From Holophaga sp. (GTDB lineage Bacteria > Acidobacteriota > Holophagae > Holophagales > Holophagaceae): a stretch of DNA of 64,000 bases. Under the pieces are notes generated by a model. That model did not search any database, was not told the DNA's origin, and saw only the letters and a program-made list of their open reading frames with translations. The translations under genes and the position numbers were made by a program. The stretch lies in assembly GCA_031292735.1 (NCBI GenBank), contig JARLGP010000159.1, forward strand, positions 20,398 through 84,397, in the 5' to 3' direction. Below, in pieces: positions 44,849 through 56,785 of this stretch (its first letter is position 1; each line of letters begins with the position of its first letter).

Positions 44849-45646
44849 CTACCGGCTGTGCTTGGCCAGGAAGCCGAGGATGATGGTGTTGACCTCCGCG
44901 GCCTTCTCCAGCACCACCACGTGGCCGGCATCGGTGATCAGGTGGAACTCGGAGCCGGGGATGGCGTCGTGCATGAGTTCGCCGTAGCGCCGGGGCTTGA
45001 GCACGTCCTGCTCGGCGGAAGCGATGCAGGTGGGAACCTTGATCCTGCCCAGCTCGGCGCGAACGTTGAACCGCTGGTAGCTCTCCAGCAGCCGCACGGC
45101 GGCGTCCAGGTCCAGCTCGGCGTAGCGCTGCTCGGCCATGGGGATGAGGCCCGGCTGCTCCACCAGGAACCGTTCCGAGTAGGTGTCGGCGTAGATCAGG
45201 CGGAAGAACAAGGGGCCGTCGCCCAGCTTGGCCGCCAGGCGCCAGCGCTCGATCATGGCCGCGTTGAGCGGATCGCTGTGGGAGACCGAGGCGATGATCA
45301 CCAGCGAGCGGCAGCGCTGGGGATGGTGGATGCCCATCAGCAGGTTGAGCTCGCCGCCGTACGAGGTGCCGACCATGTGGGCCTTGTCCAGCCCCAGGGC
45401 GTCCATGAGGGCCACCAGGTCCTCCATGTGCAGCTCCAGGGTGTAGTCGCTGGCGGGATGCTCGCTTTGGCCCTGGCCGCGCATGTCGTAGGTGAGCACG
45501 CGGTAGCGCTTGACCAGGTCGGGCATCTGGAAGGCCCATGAGGTCGTGTTCATGAACACGCCGTTGTTGAGGATGATTAGTTCACCGTCCTCCGGCCCTT
45601 GAAATTCGTAGAAGAGGTTGACGTTGTTGACCCGGATTTGGGGCAT
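44849..45646 (-). CDS. Alpha/beta hydrolase, enol-lactonase-like
   Basis: 265 residues. Catalytic triad: Ser in GTSYGGE, Asp in ASAEQDVLKP, His in DAGHVVVLEK; oxyanion region at LNNGVF. The layout resembles 3-oxoadipate enol-lactonase and carbon-carbon or ester hydrolases, which act in breakdown of ring or keto compounds. It follows a second hydrolase gene by 27 bases on the same strand and converges on the CoA-transferase. True substrate unknown. Confidence 0.87.
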   Translation of the reverse strand: MPQIRVNNVNLFYEFQGPEDGELIILNNGVFMNTTSWAFQMPDLVKRYRVLTYDMRGQGQSEHPASDYTLELHMEDLVALMDALGLDKAHMVGTSYGGELNLLMGIHHPQRCRSLVIIASVSHSDPLNAAMIERWRLAAKLGDGPLFFRLIYADTYSERFLVEQPGLIPMAEQRYAELDLDAAVRLLESYQRFNVRAELGRIKVPTCIASAEQDVLKPRRYGELMHDAIPGSEFHLITDAGHVVVLEKAAEVNTIILGFLAKHSR

Positions 45647-45673
45647 GGCTGTTTCCTCCGAATGATGAAAATA

Positions 45674-46591
45674 TTATTCCGTTTGTTGGTGCAACGCTTT
45701 GCCCAGGGCTTCCAGGAACCGCCCCGGGGCCTCCTGCTGCGGGATATGGCCGCAGTGGTCGATGGGGATCAGGCGGGCGTTGGGCAGGGCCCCCAGCATC
45801 TGCTTGGCGTAGTCCAGGGTGAGCAGTTGGTCGGCCACGCCCCAGAGCAGGAATACCGGAACCGTGATGGTGCCGAGCTTCGCCTCGTCCATAATCCAGG
45901 GCAGGAACCGCTCCGCGGTCGCGGCGAACCGCGCCAGCGGGCCGCCCCGGCTCTTGCGCACCAGTTCATCCAGCACGTTGTCGGGGATGCGCGGAAAGTC
46001 GGGATCCCGCAGCCGCATCATGGTCTGGCGGGCCTCCTCCCGGTCCCTGGGCTGCAGGTTCACCGGTCCGGGGGGGATGGCCAAGGCGCCGCCGTTCACC
46101 GCGATCACCCGTTCCAGCCGCTCCGGATGGCGCTGGGCCAGCACCATGGCCATCCAGCCGCCCAGCGAGTTGCCCACCAGGGTCACCGGCTGGTCCTTGG
46201 GCTGGCTTTCCAGCACCGCCTCCAGTCCGGCGACGATGTCCGCGGCCTCGATCAGCCCGGTGGCCGGCGCACTGCTGCCGTGCCCGGCCAGATCGGGGAT
46301 CACCAGGCGGTAGTCCCGGAGGAGGGCGGGGACGACCCGCGACCAGGTGCCCGCATGGTCGCCGGCCCCGTGCAGGAACATGAGCACCGGGCCGGAGCCG
46401 CCCACGAACACGCCCTGGGGACCCTTCGGGGACGGCACGAACACCTGCTTCAGTCCGCTTTTCTTGAGCGAGCGACGCGCCATCATCTTATAGAAGGTGA
46501 TGGGGCACCTCCACACCAGCCAGCTGGCGATGGCGGCAGCGACCAGCAGCACGGCGAGCACCGTGATCAACAAGATAATAGGTAGGTTCAT
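45674..46591 (-). CDS. Membrane-anchored alpha/beta hydrolase
   Basis: 305 residues: an N-terminal transmembrane anchor (about 5-27, IILLITVLAVLLVAAAIASWLV), then an alpha/beta hydrolase with Ser in LVGNSLGGWMA, Asp in LWGVADQLL and His in DHCGHIPQQE; oxyanion LHGAGDH. First gene of the two-hydrolase unit; an inverted repeat (46724-46737) and a TTGACA box lie upstream. Could hydrolyse a lipid or ester near the membrane; the pairing with a soluble hydrolase suggests two successive steps. Confidence 0.86.
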   Translation of the reverse strand: MNLPIILLITVLAVLLVAAAIASWLVWRCPITFYKMMARRSLKKSGLKQVFVPSPKGPQGVFVGGSGPVLMFLHGAGDHAGTWSRVVPALLRDYRLVIPDLAGHGSSAPATGLIEAADIVAGLEAVLESQPKDQPVTLVGNSLGGWMAMVLAQRHPERLERVIAVNGGALAIPPGPVNLQPRDREEARQTMMRLRDPDFPRIPDNVLDELVRKSRGGPLARFAATAERFLPWIMDEAKLGTITVPVFLLWGVADQLLTLDYAKQMLGALPNARLIPIDHCGHIPQQEAPGRFLEALGKALHQQTE

Positions 46592-46723
46592 GAATGCCTC
46601 TGTTCTGTGCTGGCTGACCCGCAGGGGCCGCCGCCGGGTGGCAGCCCACCTCGCTTTCAGCCGCCCTGGAGGCCACCATGGCCCGGGGCATCCTGATGGA
46701 AGGAGGTGGCGTTGTCATGAAAA

Positions 46724-46737
46724 ACCGAATGATCGGT
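46724..46737. promoter_or_regulatory. Inverted repeat, probable TetR-family operator
   Basis: ACCGA-ATGA-TCGGT, upstream of the membrane hydrolase gene. ACCG...CGGT half-sites are common for TetR regulators of acyl-CoA and aromatic breakdown. The TetR encoded at 46904-47548 or the fused regulator at 42303 could bind here. Confidence 0.5.
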
Positions 46738-46810
46738 ATGTATAATGAAACGGTATCGCTCCGGCCGTGTCCTTGTCAATGAAGGAAGTGAACCCGGTTC
46801 CTTGCGTCTG

Positions 46811-46863
46811 GCGGCGGAAACGCGCGGCTCGCCCGATGGATCTCGCGGCGGAAACGCGCGGCT
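46811..46863. repeat. 19-base direct repeat, two copies
   Basis: GCGGCGGAAACGCGCGGCT occurs at 46811-46829 and again at 46845-46863, an exact copy at a 34-base period, between the hydrolase promoter and the TetR gene end. Unit and gap suggest a tandem binding site or a local duplication. Confidence 0.75.
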
Positions 46864-46903
46864 GGTTCCACGCGCCCGGCGCCGGGCACTCAGCGCTGGG
46901 CGC

Positions 46904-47548
46904 TCAGCGCTTGCTGTGGCTGGGCGAGTCTGGCCGGAGCATCCCGGTCCGGAAGATCCTGGAGATTTCGCCCATGGCCGTGGGGGTGTCCAGGCCGAAC
47001 TGGTGGGGCACCCCGAACAGGATCTCCACCGCGAAGTAGTGCAGGAAGACCCGGCTGGCCAGCATCAGCGCGGTGTTCGGATGGAAGCCGGGAGCCAGCC
47101 GGTCCTTGAGCGCATCCCCCGGGAAGCGCTGGTTCATGAAGGTGGTGAAGCGCTCGGACATTCCCGCATAGAACTTGCGGATGTGGGTGCCTTCCAGTTC
47201 CACCACGTCCACGTAGATGAGGGCCACGTAGGGGCGGTAGGTGCGCACGCTCTCCTCGGTGGCCCGGGCCAGGGCCTCCAGGTCGTCGGGGAAGGCGCCG
47301 GCGGCGAGGGCCTGGTTGAACGGGAATTCCGGGCTGTCGATGGCTTCCCAGTACTGGTCCAGGAGGGTGGTGAACAGGGCTTCCTTGTCGGGGAAGTGAT
47401 GATACACGTTGCCAGTGGAAAGGTCGGCGGCGGTGGCGATCTCGCGGATGCTGGTCCCGCGGTAGCCCTGCTTGGAGAACAGCTGGAGCGCCGCCTGGAG
47501 GATGGCACCACGGCTTCGCTCCGACTTCTCGCACTGGGTGAGTTTCAA
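46904..47548 (-). CDS. TetR-family regulator, third gene of the nuoEF operon
   Basis: 214 residues from a TTG at 47548, chosen because AAGGAG lies eight bases upstream and the TetR sequence starts there. The helix-turn-helix is SIREIATAADLSTGNVYHHF, preceded by ILQAALQLFSKQGYRGT. The C-terminal half is the usual ligand-binding bundle. It is 24 bases downstream of nuoF, so it is expressed with the NADH-oxidising subunits, perhaps as a metabolite-sensing feedback regulator. The inverted repeat at 46724-46737 is a candidate target. Confidence 0.87.
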   Translation of the reverse strand: MKLTQCEKSERSRGAILQAALQLFSKQGYRGTSIREIATAADLSTGNVYHHFPDKEALFTTLLDQYWEAIDSPEFPFNQALAAGAFPDDLEALARATEESVRTYRPYVALIYVDVVELEGTHIRKFYAGMSERFTTFMNQRFPGDALKDRLAPGFHPNTALMLASRVFLHYFAVEILFGVPHQFGLDTPTAMGEISRIFRTGMLRPDSPSHSKR

Positions 47549-47571
47549 GGCTGGGGCTCCTTCATGACAGA

Positions 47572-48918
47572 TCAGGCATGGGCATGGCAAAGGCATTCCT
47601 GGTGCTCGATGTGATGCTCGAACTCCTGGCGGAACTTGGCGATGGCCGATTCCACCGGGCCGCAGGCGGCGTCGCCCAGGGGGCATAGGGTGCGCATGTT
47701 GATGCGGGGCGGCAGGCTGAGCAGCAGGGCCAGGTCGTCGGGCCGGCCCTGGCCGTGCTCGATCCGGTGCAGGATCATCTCCATCCAGTTGCAGCCCTCC
47801 CGGCAGGGGGTGCACTGCCCGCAGCTTTCGTGGGCGTAGAAGCGGGTGAGGCGCAGGACGGTCTGCACCATGCAGGTGTCCTCGTCCATGACGATGATGC
47901 CGCCGGAGCCGGCCATGGAGCCGCGCGCCTTGACCGTATCGAAATCCATGGGGCAGTCGAAGTCCTTGGCGTCGAACATGGGCGCGCTGGAACCGCCGGG
48001 AATGACGGCCTTGATCTTGCGCCCGGTGGAAGATCCGCCGGCCAGGTCGTTCATGATGAAATCCAGCGGCAAACCCAAGGGCAATTCGTACAGTCCGGGG
48101 CGCTTCACGTGGCCGGACAGGGAGAAGATGCGGGTTCCGGTGTTGCCGGGCACGCCGATCCGGGCGTACTGGGCTCCACCCAGGCGCAGGATCACCGGCA
48201 CCGTGGCCAGGGTCTCCACGTTGTTGACGGTGGTGGGCTGGCCGAAGGCGCCCACCTGCGCCGGGAACGGGGGCTTGACCCGGGGCTCGCCGCGCCGGCC
48301 CTCCAGGCTGTTGAGCAGGGCGGTCTCCTCGCCGCAGATGTAGGCGCCGGCCCCGCGGTAGGTGAGCAGATCGAAGTCCCAGCCGGTGCCCTGGATGTTC
48401 CTGCCCAGGTAGCCGGCCTCCCGGGCCTGCTGCAGGGCGGCTTCCAGCTTGTCCACCAGCCAGCTGAACTCGCCGCGCAGGTAGATGAAGCCCATCCGGC
48501 ACTGCATGGCCCAGCCGGCGATGATCATGCCTTCGATCAGCTGGTGCGGGTTGTATTCCAGGATGGCCCGGTCCTTGAACGTGCCCGGCTCGCCCTCGTC
48601 GCCGTTGCACACCAGGTAGCGCACCAGCTTCTTTTCCGGGGTGTCCTTGGGCATGAAGGTCCACTTCAGCCCGGTGCGGAAGCCCGCCCCGCCGCGGCCG
48701 CGCAGATCGGAAAGCTTCATCTCGGCGGTGACCGCGGCCGGCTCCAGTTTCAGCGCCTTGCCCAGGGCCTGGTAGCCTTCCCAGCGGTCCTGGTAGGTCT
48801 TCAGGGTCCAGTTGTCCAGGTCGCCGGCGCCCTTGAGCATGAAGTTGGGGAACCGGTCCGTACCGAAACCTTCGAAACTGTAGCGTTGGGGGTCGGGCTT
48901 GGTGCGGATGCGGGCCAT
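47572..48918 (-). CDS. nuoF: NADH-binding subunit NuoF (51 kDa, diaphorase)
   Basis: 448 residues from ATG 48918, two bases after the nuoE stop. NuoF oxidises NADH with FMN and passes electrons to a 4Fe-4S cluster. LRGRGGAGFRTGLKW is the NAD loop, CNGDEGEPGTFKDR and GAYICGEETALL the FMN site, and ESCGQCTPCREG...CPLGDAACG hold the N3 cluster cysteines. The flanking gene is a TetR regulator, not nuoG, so it may serve a shortened complex I elsewhere, a hydrogenase or a formate dehydrogenase module. Confidence 0.94.
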   Translation of the reverse strand: MARIRTKPDPQRYSFEGFGTDRFPNFMLKGAGDLDNWTLKTYQDRWEGYQALGKALKLEPAAVTAEMKLSDLRGRGGAGFRTGLKWTFMPKDTPEKKLVRYLVCNGDEGEPGTFKDRAILEYNPHQLIEGMIIAGWAMQCRMGFIYLRGEFSWLVDKLEAALQQAREAGYLGRNIQGTGWDFDLLTYRGAGAYICGEETALLNSLEGRRGEPRVKPPFPAQVGAFGQPTTVNNVETLATVPVILRLGGAQYARIGVPGNTGTRIFSLSGHVKRPGLYELPLGLPLDFIMNDLAGGSSTGRKIKAVIPGGSSAPMFDAKDFDCPMDFDTVKARGSMAGSGGIIVMDEDTCMVQTVLRLTRFYAHESCGQCTPCREGCNWMEMILHRIEHGQGRPDDLALLLSLPPRINMRTLCPLGDAACGPVESAIAKFRQEFEHHIEHQECLCHAHA

Positions 48919-48920
48919 GC

Positions 48921-49496
48921 TCACTCCCCCCACGGGCTGTAGTCGCCGCGCCGGCAGGCGTCCAGGATGGCCTCCAGCTTGGCCTCGTCCACGAACTCGT
49001 CGTAGACCGCTTCGTTCACCTGGAGGCAGGGGGCGCTGCCGCAGGAGGCCAGGCATTCCACTTCCTCCAGGCTCCACATCCCGTCCTCGGTGGGGCCCTC
49101 GCCCGGCACGGCGCCGGTCTTCTCGGCCACCTTGCGCATGAGCTCCCGGGCGCCGTTGAGGGCGCAGCAGAGGTTGGTGCAGACCTGCAGGTGGAAGCGC
49201 CCCGCCGGACGCTTGCGGAACATGGTGTAGAAGGTGGCCACTCCGAACACGTGCCCCTCGGGCACCTCCAGGGCGGCCGCCACTTCCTTCATGGCGGCCA
49301 GGCTGAGGAAACCGAATTCCCGCTGGGCGATGTACAGGGCGGGAAGGGTGCCCGCCAGCCGGTCGGGATAGGTGGCGGCGATGCGCTGGATTTCGGCCAC
49401 CGCTTCCGGGCTGAGCCGGCTGCGCTGGCTGAGGGGAAGCCGCTTGCCGGGCGCCAGGGGCACGTCGCTGGTTTCAGGCGTTGGGGCATGATTCAT
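48921..49496 (-). CDS. nuoE: NuoE, 2Fe-2S subunit of NADH dehydrogenase
   Basis: 191 residues. The thioredoxin-like fold carries the 2Fe-2S cysteines at 106, about 110, 148 and 152 (VCTNLCC; CLASCGSAPC). FGVATFYTMF is a family landmark. It is the first gene of the nuoE-nuoF-tetR operon. NuoE forms the NADH module with NuoF. Confidence 0.94.
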   Translation of the reverse strand: MNHAPTPETSDVPLAPGKRLPLSQRSRLSPEAVAEIQRIAATYPDRLAGTLPALYIAQREFGFLSLAAMKEVAAALEVPEGHVFGVATFYTMFRKRPAGRFHLQVCTNLCCALNGARELMRKVAEKTGAVPGEGPTEDGMWSLEEVECLASCGSAPCLQVNEAVYDEFVDEAKLEAILDACRRGDYSPWGE

Positions 49497-49572
49497 GGGC
49501 AGAACTCACCGGCGGAGGGCCGAAAGAACCCCCAGTCTAGCCTGAATGGAGGGCGCGAGAACCTCCCGCCCC

Positions 49573-50190
49573 TCACTGGGCGGGCTGGACCTTGTTCGCT
49601 TCCACGCTCAAGGTGATGTCCACGTCGTTGCCCACCGGTCCGACCATGGTGGTCATGCCGAACTCCGAGCGTTTCAGCTGGAGCGTTCCCTTCCGGAACC
49701 CGGCGATGAAAGTGCCCGGCTTGGCGCCCGGGGCGGTGCCCCAGCCGGTGACGGCGATGACCACCGGCCTGGCGACCCCATGCATGGTCAGGGTGCCGCC
49801 CACCTGCAGGCTGCCCGGGCCCGCCTGGGCCACCGAGCTGCTCTTGAAGGTGATGGTGGGGTACTTCGCCACATCGAAGAAGGAGTCGCTGCGCAGGTGC
49901 TTGTCCCGGGCATCGTTGTTGGTGGTGACGCTGGCCGCGTCGATGACCACCTCCACCCTGGACTTGGTGATGTCGGCGGTATTCAGGTAAAGGTTGCCCT
50001 GGAACCTGGTGAACTGGCCGGAAACCGTGCTGACCACCAGGTGGGCGATCTCGAATTTCGCCCCCGAATGCACCGAATCAATGACATAGGTGTCCACCGC
50101 CGGAGCGGCGGCCTGGAGCGAAACCAGTCCGGGAAGGGCCATGGCCAAGGCCAGGGCCGGGAAAAGGCGGGAACGGGAACCGTGAAGCAT
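49573..50190 (-). CDS. yceI: YceI-family periplasmic lipid-binding protein
   Basis: 205 residues from ATG 50190 with GGGAGG upstream; signal peptide about 1-27 (LQAAAP). The lipocalin-like fold is clear: DTYVIDSVHSGAKFEIAHLVVSTVSGQF, SVTTNNDARDKHLRSDSFFDVAKYPTITFKS, FGMTTMVGPVGNDVDITLSVEA. YceI proteins bind isoprenoid lipids such as polyprenyl quinones. Its divergent neighbour is a MarR-family repressor. Confidence 0.93.
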   Translation of the reverse strand: MLHGSRSRLFPALALAMALPGLVSLQAAAPAVDTYVIDSVHSGAKFEIAHLVVSTVSGQFTRFQGNLYLNTADITKSRVEVVIDAASVTTNNDARDKHLRSDSFFDVAKYPTITFKSSSVAQAGPGSLQVGGTLTMHGVARPVVIAVTGWGTAPGAKPGTFIAGFRKGTLQLKRSEFGMTTMVGPVGNDVDITLSVEANKVQPAQ

Positions 50191-50429
50191 GCTACCTCCC
50201 AAAAACAGATGTTTGAACATCAAAGACCAGGGGGCTAACCTTGTCTCCTGGGACTGCGGGAAATTTTGAGTCGTCGTCGCGTTTTGTGGATTCGACAGGC
50301 TGGGATTATCCCATATCATTGACGGGTCCGCTCTTTTAAAAAAAAGAGAAAACAAAATCCGCATCCCTTTTTTTGAATTCCACCACGGCCGGCCGCCCAT
50401 CCCCAGGGATGCGAAACCAGGAGTTCCTG

Positions 50430-50930
50430 ATGAAACTGCGTGACGAACTCCATATCAACAAGCCCATGGAACCGGGCCAGGAGATCATGCTGGCGGTGCT
50501 GCTCACCCGCGATTACGTGGGCCGGCTGTCGGATGAGCGGCTGTTCAAGCCCGCCCAGATCACCGATCAGCAGTTCAACGTGCTGCGGATCCTCAAGGGC
50601 GGTCCGGTGCAGGGCTACCTGATTCGGGAGATCCGCAATCGCATGATCTCCCACAGCGCCGATGTACCCAGGCTGGTGGAGCGCATGGTGCGCGCCGGCC
50701 TGGTGCAGCGCCGGGAGGATCCCGCGGACCGCCGGGGCTCGCTGGTCACCCTCACCCCCGAAGGCGTGGCCCTGGAAGCCAGCCTCGCCCCGGTGCATTC
50801 GGACCTCTGCCGGGAAGTGGCGTCCACCCTGGAGGATTGGGAAAGCAAGGCGCTGCTGGGGCTCCTGCAGCAGCTCCGGGACGGGATCAGCGCCAGGCTG
50901 TCCGGCGCCGCTTCGACTACTTCTTCCTGA
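50430..50930 (+). CDS. MarR-family regulator
   Basis: 166 residues from ATG 50430, with AGGAG upstream. QFNVLRILKGG, then ADVPRLVERMVRAGLVQRREDPADRRGSLVTLTPEG are the MarR winged helix and wing. MarR proteins repress and respond to phenolic or oxidant ligands. It is divergent from yceI across 239 bases (which include AT-rich segments) and may control it. Its last bases overlap the convergent pseudouridine synthase gene. Confidence 0.9.
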   Translation: MKLRDELHINKPMEPGQEIMLAVLLTRDYVGRLSDERLFKPAQITDQQFNVLRILKGGPVQGYLIREIRNRMISHSADVPRLVERMVRAGLVQRREDPADRRGSLVTLTPEGVALEASLAPVHSDLCREVASTLEDWESKALLGLLQQLRDGISARLSGAASTTSS

Positions 50931-52074
50931 AAACCTTGCGAACCGCTTCGGCGGGCCGGGTCGAGGGCCGAGTTGAGGGCTGGGCCGGACCCGTGCGGGG
51001 CCTGGCCGGGCGCGGCGCCTCCGGGTCCGAGAACCGCTCGGAGCGGCGGCGCCGCTCGATCTTGCGGTCCTTGGTGATCCGCGGCTTGTACAGGTCCGCT
51101 TCGCCGGTGACGCCGGTTTCGGCCCGCACCACCCGGCGGGCGTTGCGCAGGGCCTTCAGCACGTTCTCCATGTCCGCCGGCATCGGGGCGGTCACGGTGA
51201 TGGTCTCGTCGGTGACCGGGTGGCGGAACCCCAGCAGTTCGGCGTGCAGCGCCTGGCGGTCCAGGATGGGACTGGGCGTGCCGTAGACCTGGTCGCCCAG
51301 GAGCGGAAAGCCGCGTTCGGCGAACTGCACCCGGATCTGGTTCCGGCGCCCGGTCTCCAGTTTCACTTCCACCACGGTGTGGCCCGGCAGCCGCTCCAGC
51401 ACCCGGTAGTGGGTGACGGCCAGCCTGGCCCCCTTGACGTCCGACTTGGCCTTGGAGCCTTCGGGCACCACGCTCATCTTCAGGGACTTGCGTTCCACCA
51501 GCTTGTCCGAGAGGGTGCCGGCATTTTCCGGCAGCTCGCCCACCAGGATGGCCAGGTAGACCCGGCGCAGGTGGTGCTCCTCGAAGATGTTCTTCAGGCC
51601 GTTGAGGGCCTCGGGGGTCTTGGCGAAGACCAGCACGCCGGAGGTGTAGCGGTCCAGGCGGTGGGCGATGAACAGGTGGAAGCGCTTGAAGCCGCGCCGG
51701 CGGTAGTGGTCGGTGAGGGCTTCGGCCAGGCAGGGGTCGTGGTGCTTCTCGGCGGGGACGGTGAGCAGGCCGGCCGGCTTGTTCACGAACACCAGGTGCT
51801 TGTCCTCCCAGAGCACCTCGAATGGGGTTTCGCTGGACTTGCTGGGCCGGGGCAGGGCGGTGTAGACTATGTCCGGGTCGAAGCCCACCTCCACCCCGTC
51901 CTCCGGCTGCAGGCGCCGGCCGTAGGTGCGGGCGACCTGGCCGTTGACCTTGACGCAGCCCGCGTCGATCAGGCCCTTGGCCTGCCGGTGGCTGATCTTG
52001 AGTTTCGAGTGCAGTTCGGTGGCCAGGGCTGCGCCTTCCAGCGCGACCTTCCAGGTCTCGTTCAATCGGGCCAT
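50917..52074 (-). CDS. RluA-family pseudouridine synthase with S4 domain and a long basic tail
   Basis: 385 residues. N-terminal S4 RNA-binding domain (about 15-70: LHSKLKISHRQAKGLIDAGCVKVNG). Catalytic domain with HRLDRYTSGVLVFAKT (catalytic Asp) and ETGRRNQIRVQFAERGFPLLGD. The last ~60 residues (ITKDRKIERRRRSERF...) are basic and proline-rich, unlike the compact E. coli enzymes. RluA/RluC/RluD members modify rRNA or tRNA uridines. The exact site cannot be read. The stop overlaps the marR end by 14 bases. Confidence 0.92.
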   Translation of the reverse strand: MARLNETWKVALEGAALATELHSKLKISHRQAKGLIDAGCVKVNGQVARTYGRRLQPEDGVEVGFDPDIVYTALPRPSKSSETPFEVLWEDKHLVFVNKPAGLLTVPAEKHHDPCLAEALTDHYRRRGFKRFHLFIAHRLDRYTSGVLVFAKTPEALNGLKNIFEEHHLRRVYLAILVGELPENAGTLSDKLVERKSLKMSVVPEGSKAKSDVKGARLAVTHYRVLERLPGHTVVEVKLETGRRNQIRVQFAERGFPLLGDQVYGTPSPILDRQALHAELLGFRHPVTDETITVTAPMPADMENVLKALRNARRVVRAETGVTGEADLYKPRITKDRKIERRRRSERFSDPEAPRPARPRTGPAQPSTRPSTRPAEAVRKVFRKK

Positions 52075-52163
52075 GCGTTCCTCCAGTGCCCAACGTCCTT
52101 GAAAACGCTGCGCGTGCCTCCAGGAGACCATCAAAACATTGAAAATCAAAGCGATAATTCGAA

Positions 52164-52766
52164 TCAAAGGTCCAGCAGCGCGGCCAGTCGCGCCTCCCAT
52201 TCCCTTTGCAGATCTGCCATCTTCAGCCCCCTGCCCTTGCCCGGCGCGGCCTGGAGCAGGCCCTGGGCGGAGGGATGGGGCAGCCCGTTCAGCTGGAAGA
52301 CCGGAGCGCCCTCCAGGTTCTGGAAGATCCACTGGGCCCGCTTGCCCAGGGTGATCACCCGCAGGGTGCCCGGGCAGCGCTCTGCGGCGGCGCGCAGCTC
52401 CCGCAGCAGCCGGGCCCGGTTGTCCGGATGGCGCAGCTCGGCGTCGGTGGGGGCGCGGAAGCTCTGCAGGTCCCGGCTGGGGCAGAACGGGAAGGCATTG
52501 CTGAGGGCGGCGCCCCGGAGCACCGGGACCAGGCCCAGCTCCCGAAACCGGGCGCCGTCCCAGGCGGAGTAGGCCTCCGCCGGCACCTGGGCCAGGCCGG
52601 CGGCCTCCAGGGCGCGGTAGACCAGCACTCCGGCCCGGTCGCCCCAGAACGGGAGGCCGCTCTGGTCGGCGCCCCGTGGGCCGGGCGCCTCGCCGAACAA
52701 CATGACCCTGACCCCCCCGGAAGGGGGGTAGAGTGGGGGAACCTGGGTTTGAAGAATCCGAGACAT
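52164..52766 (-). CDS. Uracil-DNA-glycosylase superfamily protein
   Basis: 200 residues. VMLFGEAPGPRGADQSGLPFWGDRAG fits motif 1 of UDG families 4 and 5, VITLGKRAQWIF the middle helix and NGLPHPSA the HPS loop. Family 4 cysteines for a 4Fe-4S cluster are not seen, so it is a cluster-less branch. It would remove uracil or another damaged base from DNA. A small plus-strand gene starts 62 bases away. Confidence 0.82.
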   Translation of the reverse strand: MSRILQTQVPPLYPPSGGVRVMLFGEAPGPRGADQSGLPFWGDRAGVLVYRALEAAGLAQVPAEAYSAWDGARFRELGLVPVLRGAALSNAFPFCPSRDLQSFRAPTDAELRHPDNRARLLRELRAAAERCPGTLRVITLGKRAQWIFQNLEGAPVFQLNGLPHPSAQGLLQAAPGKGRGLKMADLQREWEARLAALLDL

Positions 52767-52828
52767 ATGGCATTAGATTGCCAGATGCCTATCTTGGGTA
52801 CAGACGTTTTGAACAGAAGGAGGCAGAT

Positions 52829-53014
52829 ATGAGTGGGGCACCCGTCCTGGCACCGGAGGCCAAAGGGGTGGAGGATTGGGATCGGTGGGCTTCTGCGCCG
52901 GAAGAGGTCCCAGCCTGGGATCTTGAGTCTTCTCCCCGTTTATATGAAACGGATCTAGCCAATCCGGAATCCTTTCACCGCAGGCTGGTGGACTGGATTA
53001 TGAATCAAAAATAA
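52829..53014 (+). CDS. Small acidic hypothetical protein (61 residues)
   Basis: The ATG at 52829 has a strong AAGGAGG site at ideal spacing. The product is acidic and tryptophan-rich (VEDWDRWASAPEEVPAWDLESS), with YETDLANPESFHRRLVDWIMNQK at the end. No known family. It lies between the UDG-family gene and the metH stop, on the opposite strand to both. The good start site and its size argue for a real small gene. Confidence 0.6.
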   Translation: MSGAPVLAPEAKGVEDWDRWASAPEEVPAWDLESSPRLYETDLANPESFHRRLVDWIMNQK

Positions 53015-53051
53015 TTAGCACTTTCTTTCCACTCCGTGCTGGCCAAATCGT

Positions 53052-56473
<3,422 letters not shown>

Positions 56474-56477
<4 letters not shown>

Positions 56478-56785
56478 GAGTCGATCCCCAGGTATTCCAA
56501 GTCGATGTCGCCCTCCACCCGCACCTGGCAGGCCAGCCGGTGATCCGGCGGGGCATCCAGGGCCTGGAGGAAATCCCGTTCCTCGGCGGCCATGGCCGAG
56601 CAGTGTTCCAGCCCGGCCAGGACGCGGATCCGGCAGGTGCCGCAGGAGCCGCTGCGGCAGCCGAACGTGATGTCGGCCCCGGCGGCGTCGGCGATGGCCT
56701 GCAGCGAGGTGCCCCAGGGCGCCTCCACCAGCAGGTCCTCCGGCAGGAAGCGCACCCGCACGGGTCCCTGCGTCGGCTCGGTCAT
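56474..56785 (-). CDS. Plant-type 2Fe-2S ferredoxin
   Basis: 103 residues. Cysteines at 43, 48, 51 and 86 (FGCRSGSCGTCRIRVLAG...HRLACQ) give the C-X4-C-X2-C-Xn-C pattern. It is joined by four-base overlaps to the MTHFR fusion upstream and metH downstream, so it is made stoichiometrically with them. A likely job is electron supply for MTHFR or for reductive reactivation of oxidised cobalamin in MetH. That role is inferred from position. Confidence 0.9.

Larger units (their letters stand above)
46592..46903. other. Intergenic region upstream of the hydrolase pair
   Basis: 312 bases with no supported gene. It contains a possible minus-strand -35 (TTGACA, 46774-46779) with a weak -10 about 16-17 bases on, an inverted repeat at 46724-46737, a direct repeat at 46811-46863 and GC-rich palindromes (GCCCGGC-GCCGGGC, 46874-46887) that could terminate the TetR-nuoEF transcript arriving from the right. 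Confidence 0.55.

Noticed and set aside
46741..46746. TATAAT on the plus strand as a promoter
   Set aside because: No plus-strand gene follows and no -35 is seen at the right distance.
47572..49496. nuoEF as part of a complete complex I operon
   Set aside because: Flanking genes are a TetR regulator and yceI; no nuoG, nuoH or other subunit is present in the window.
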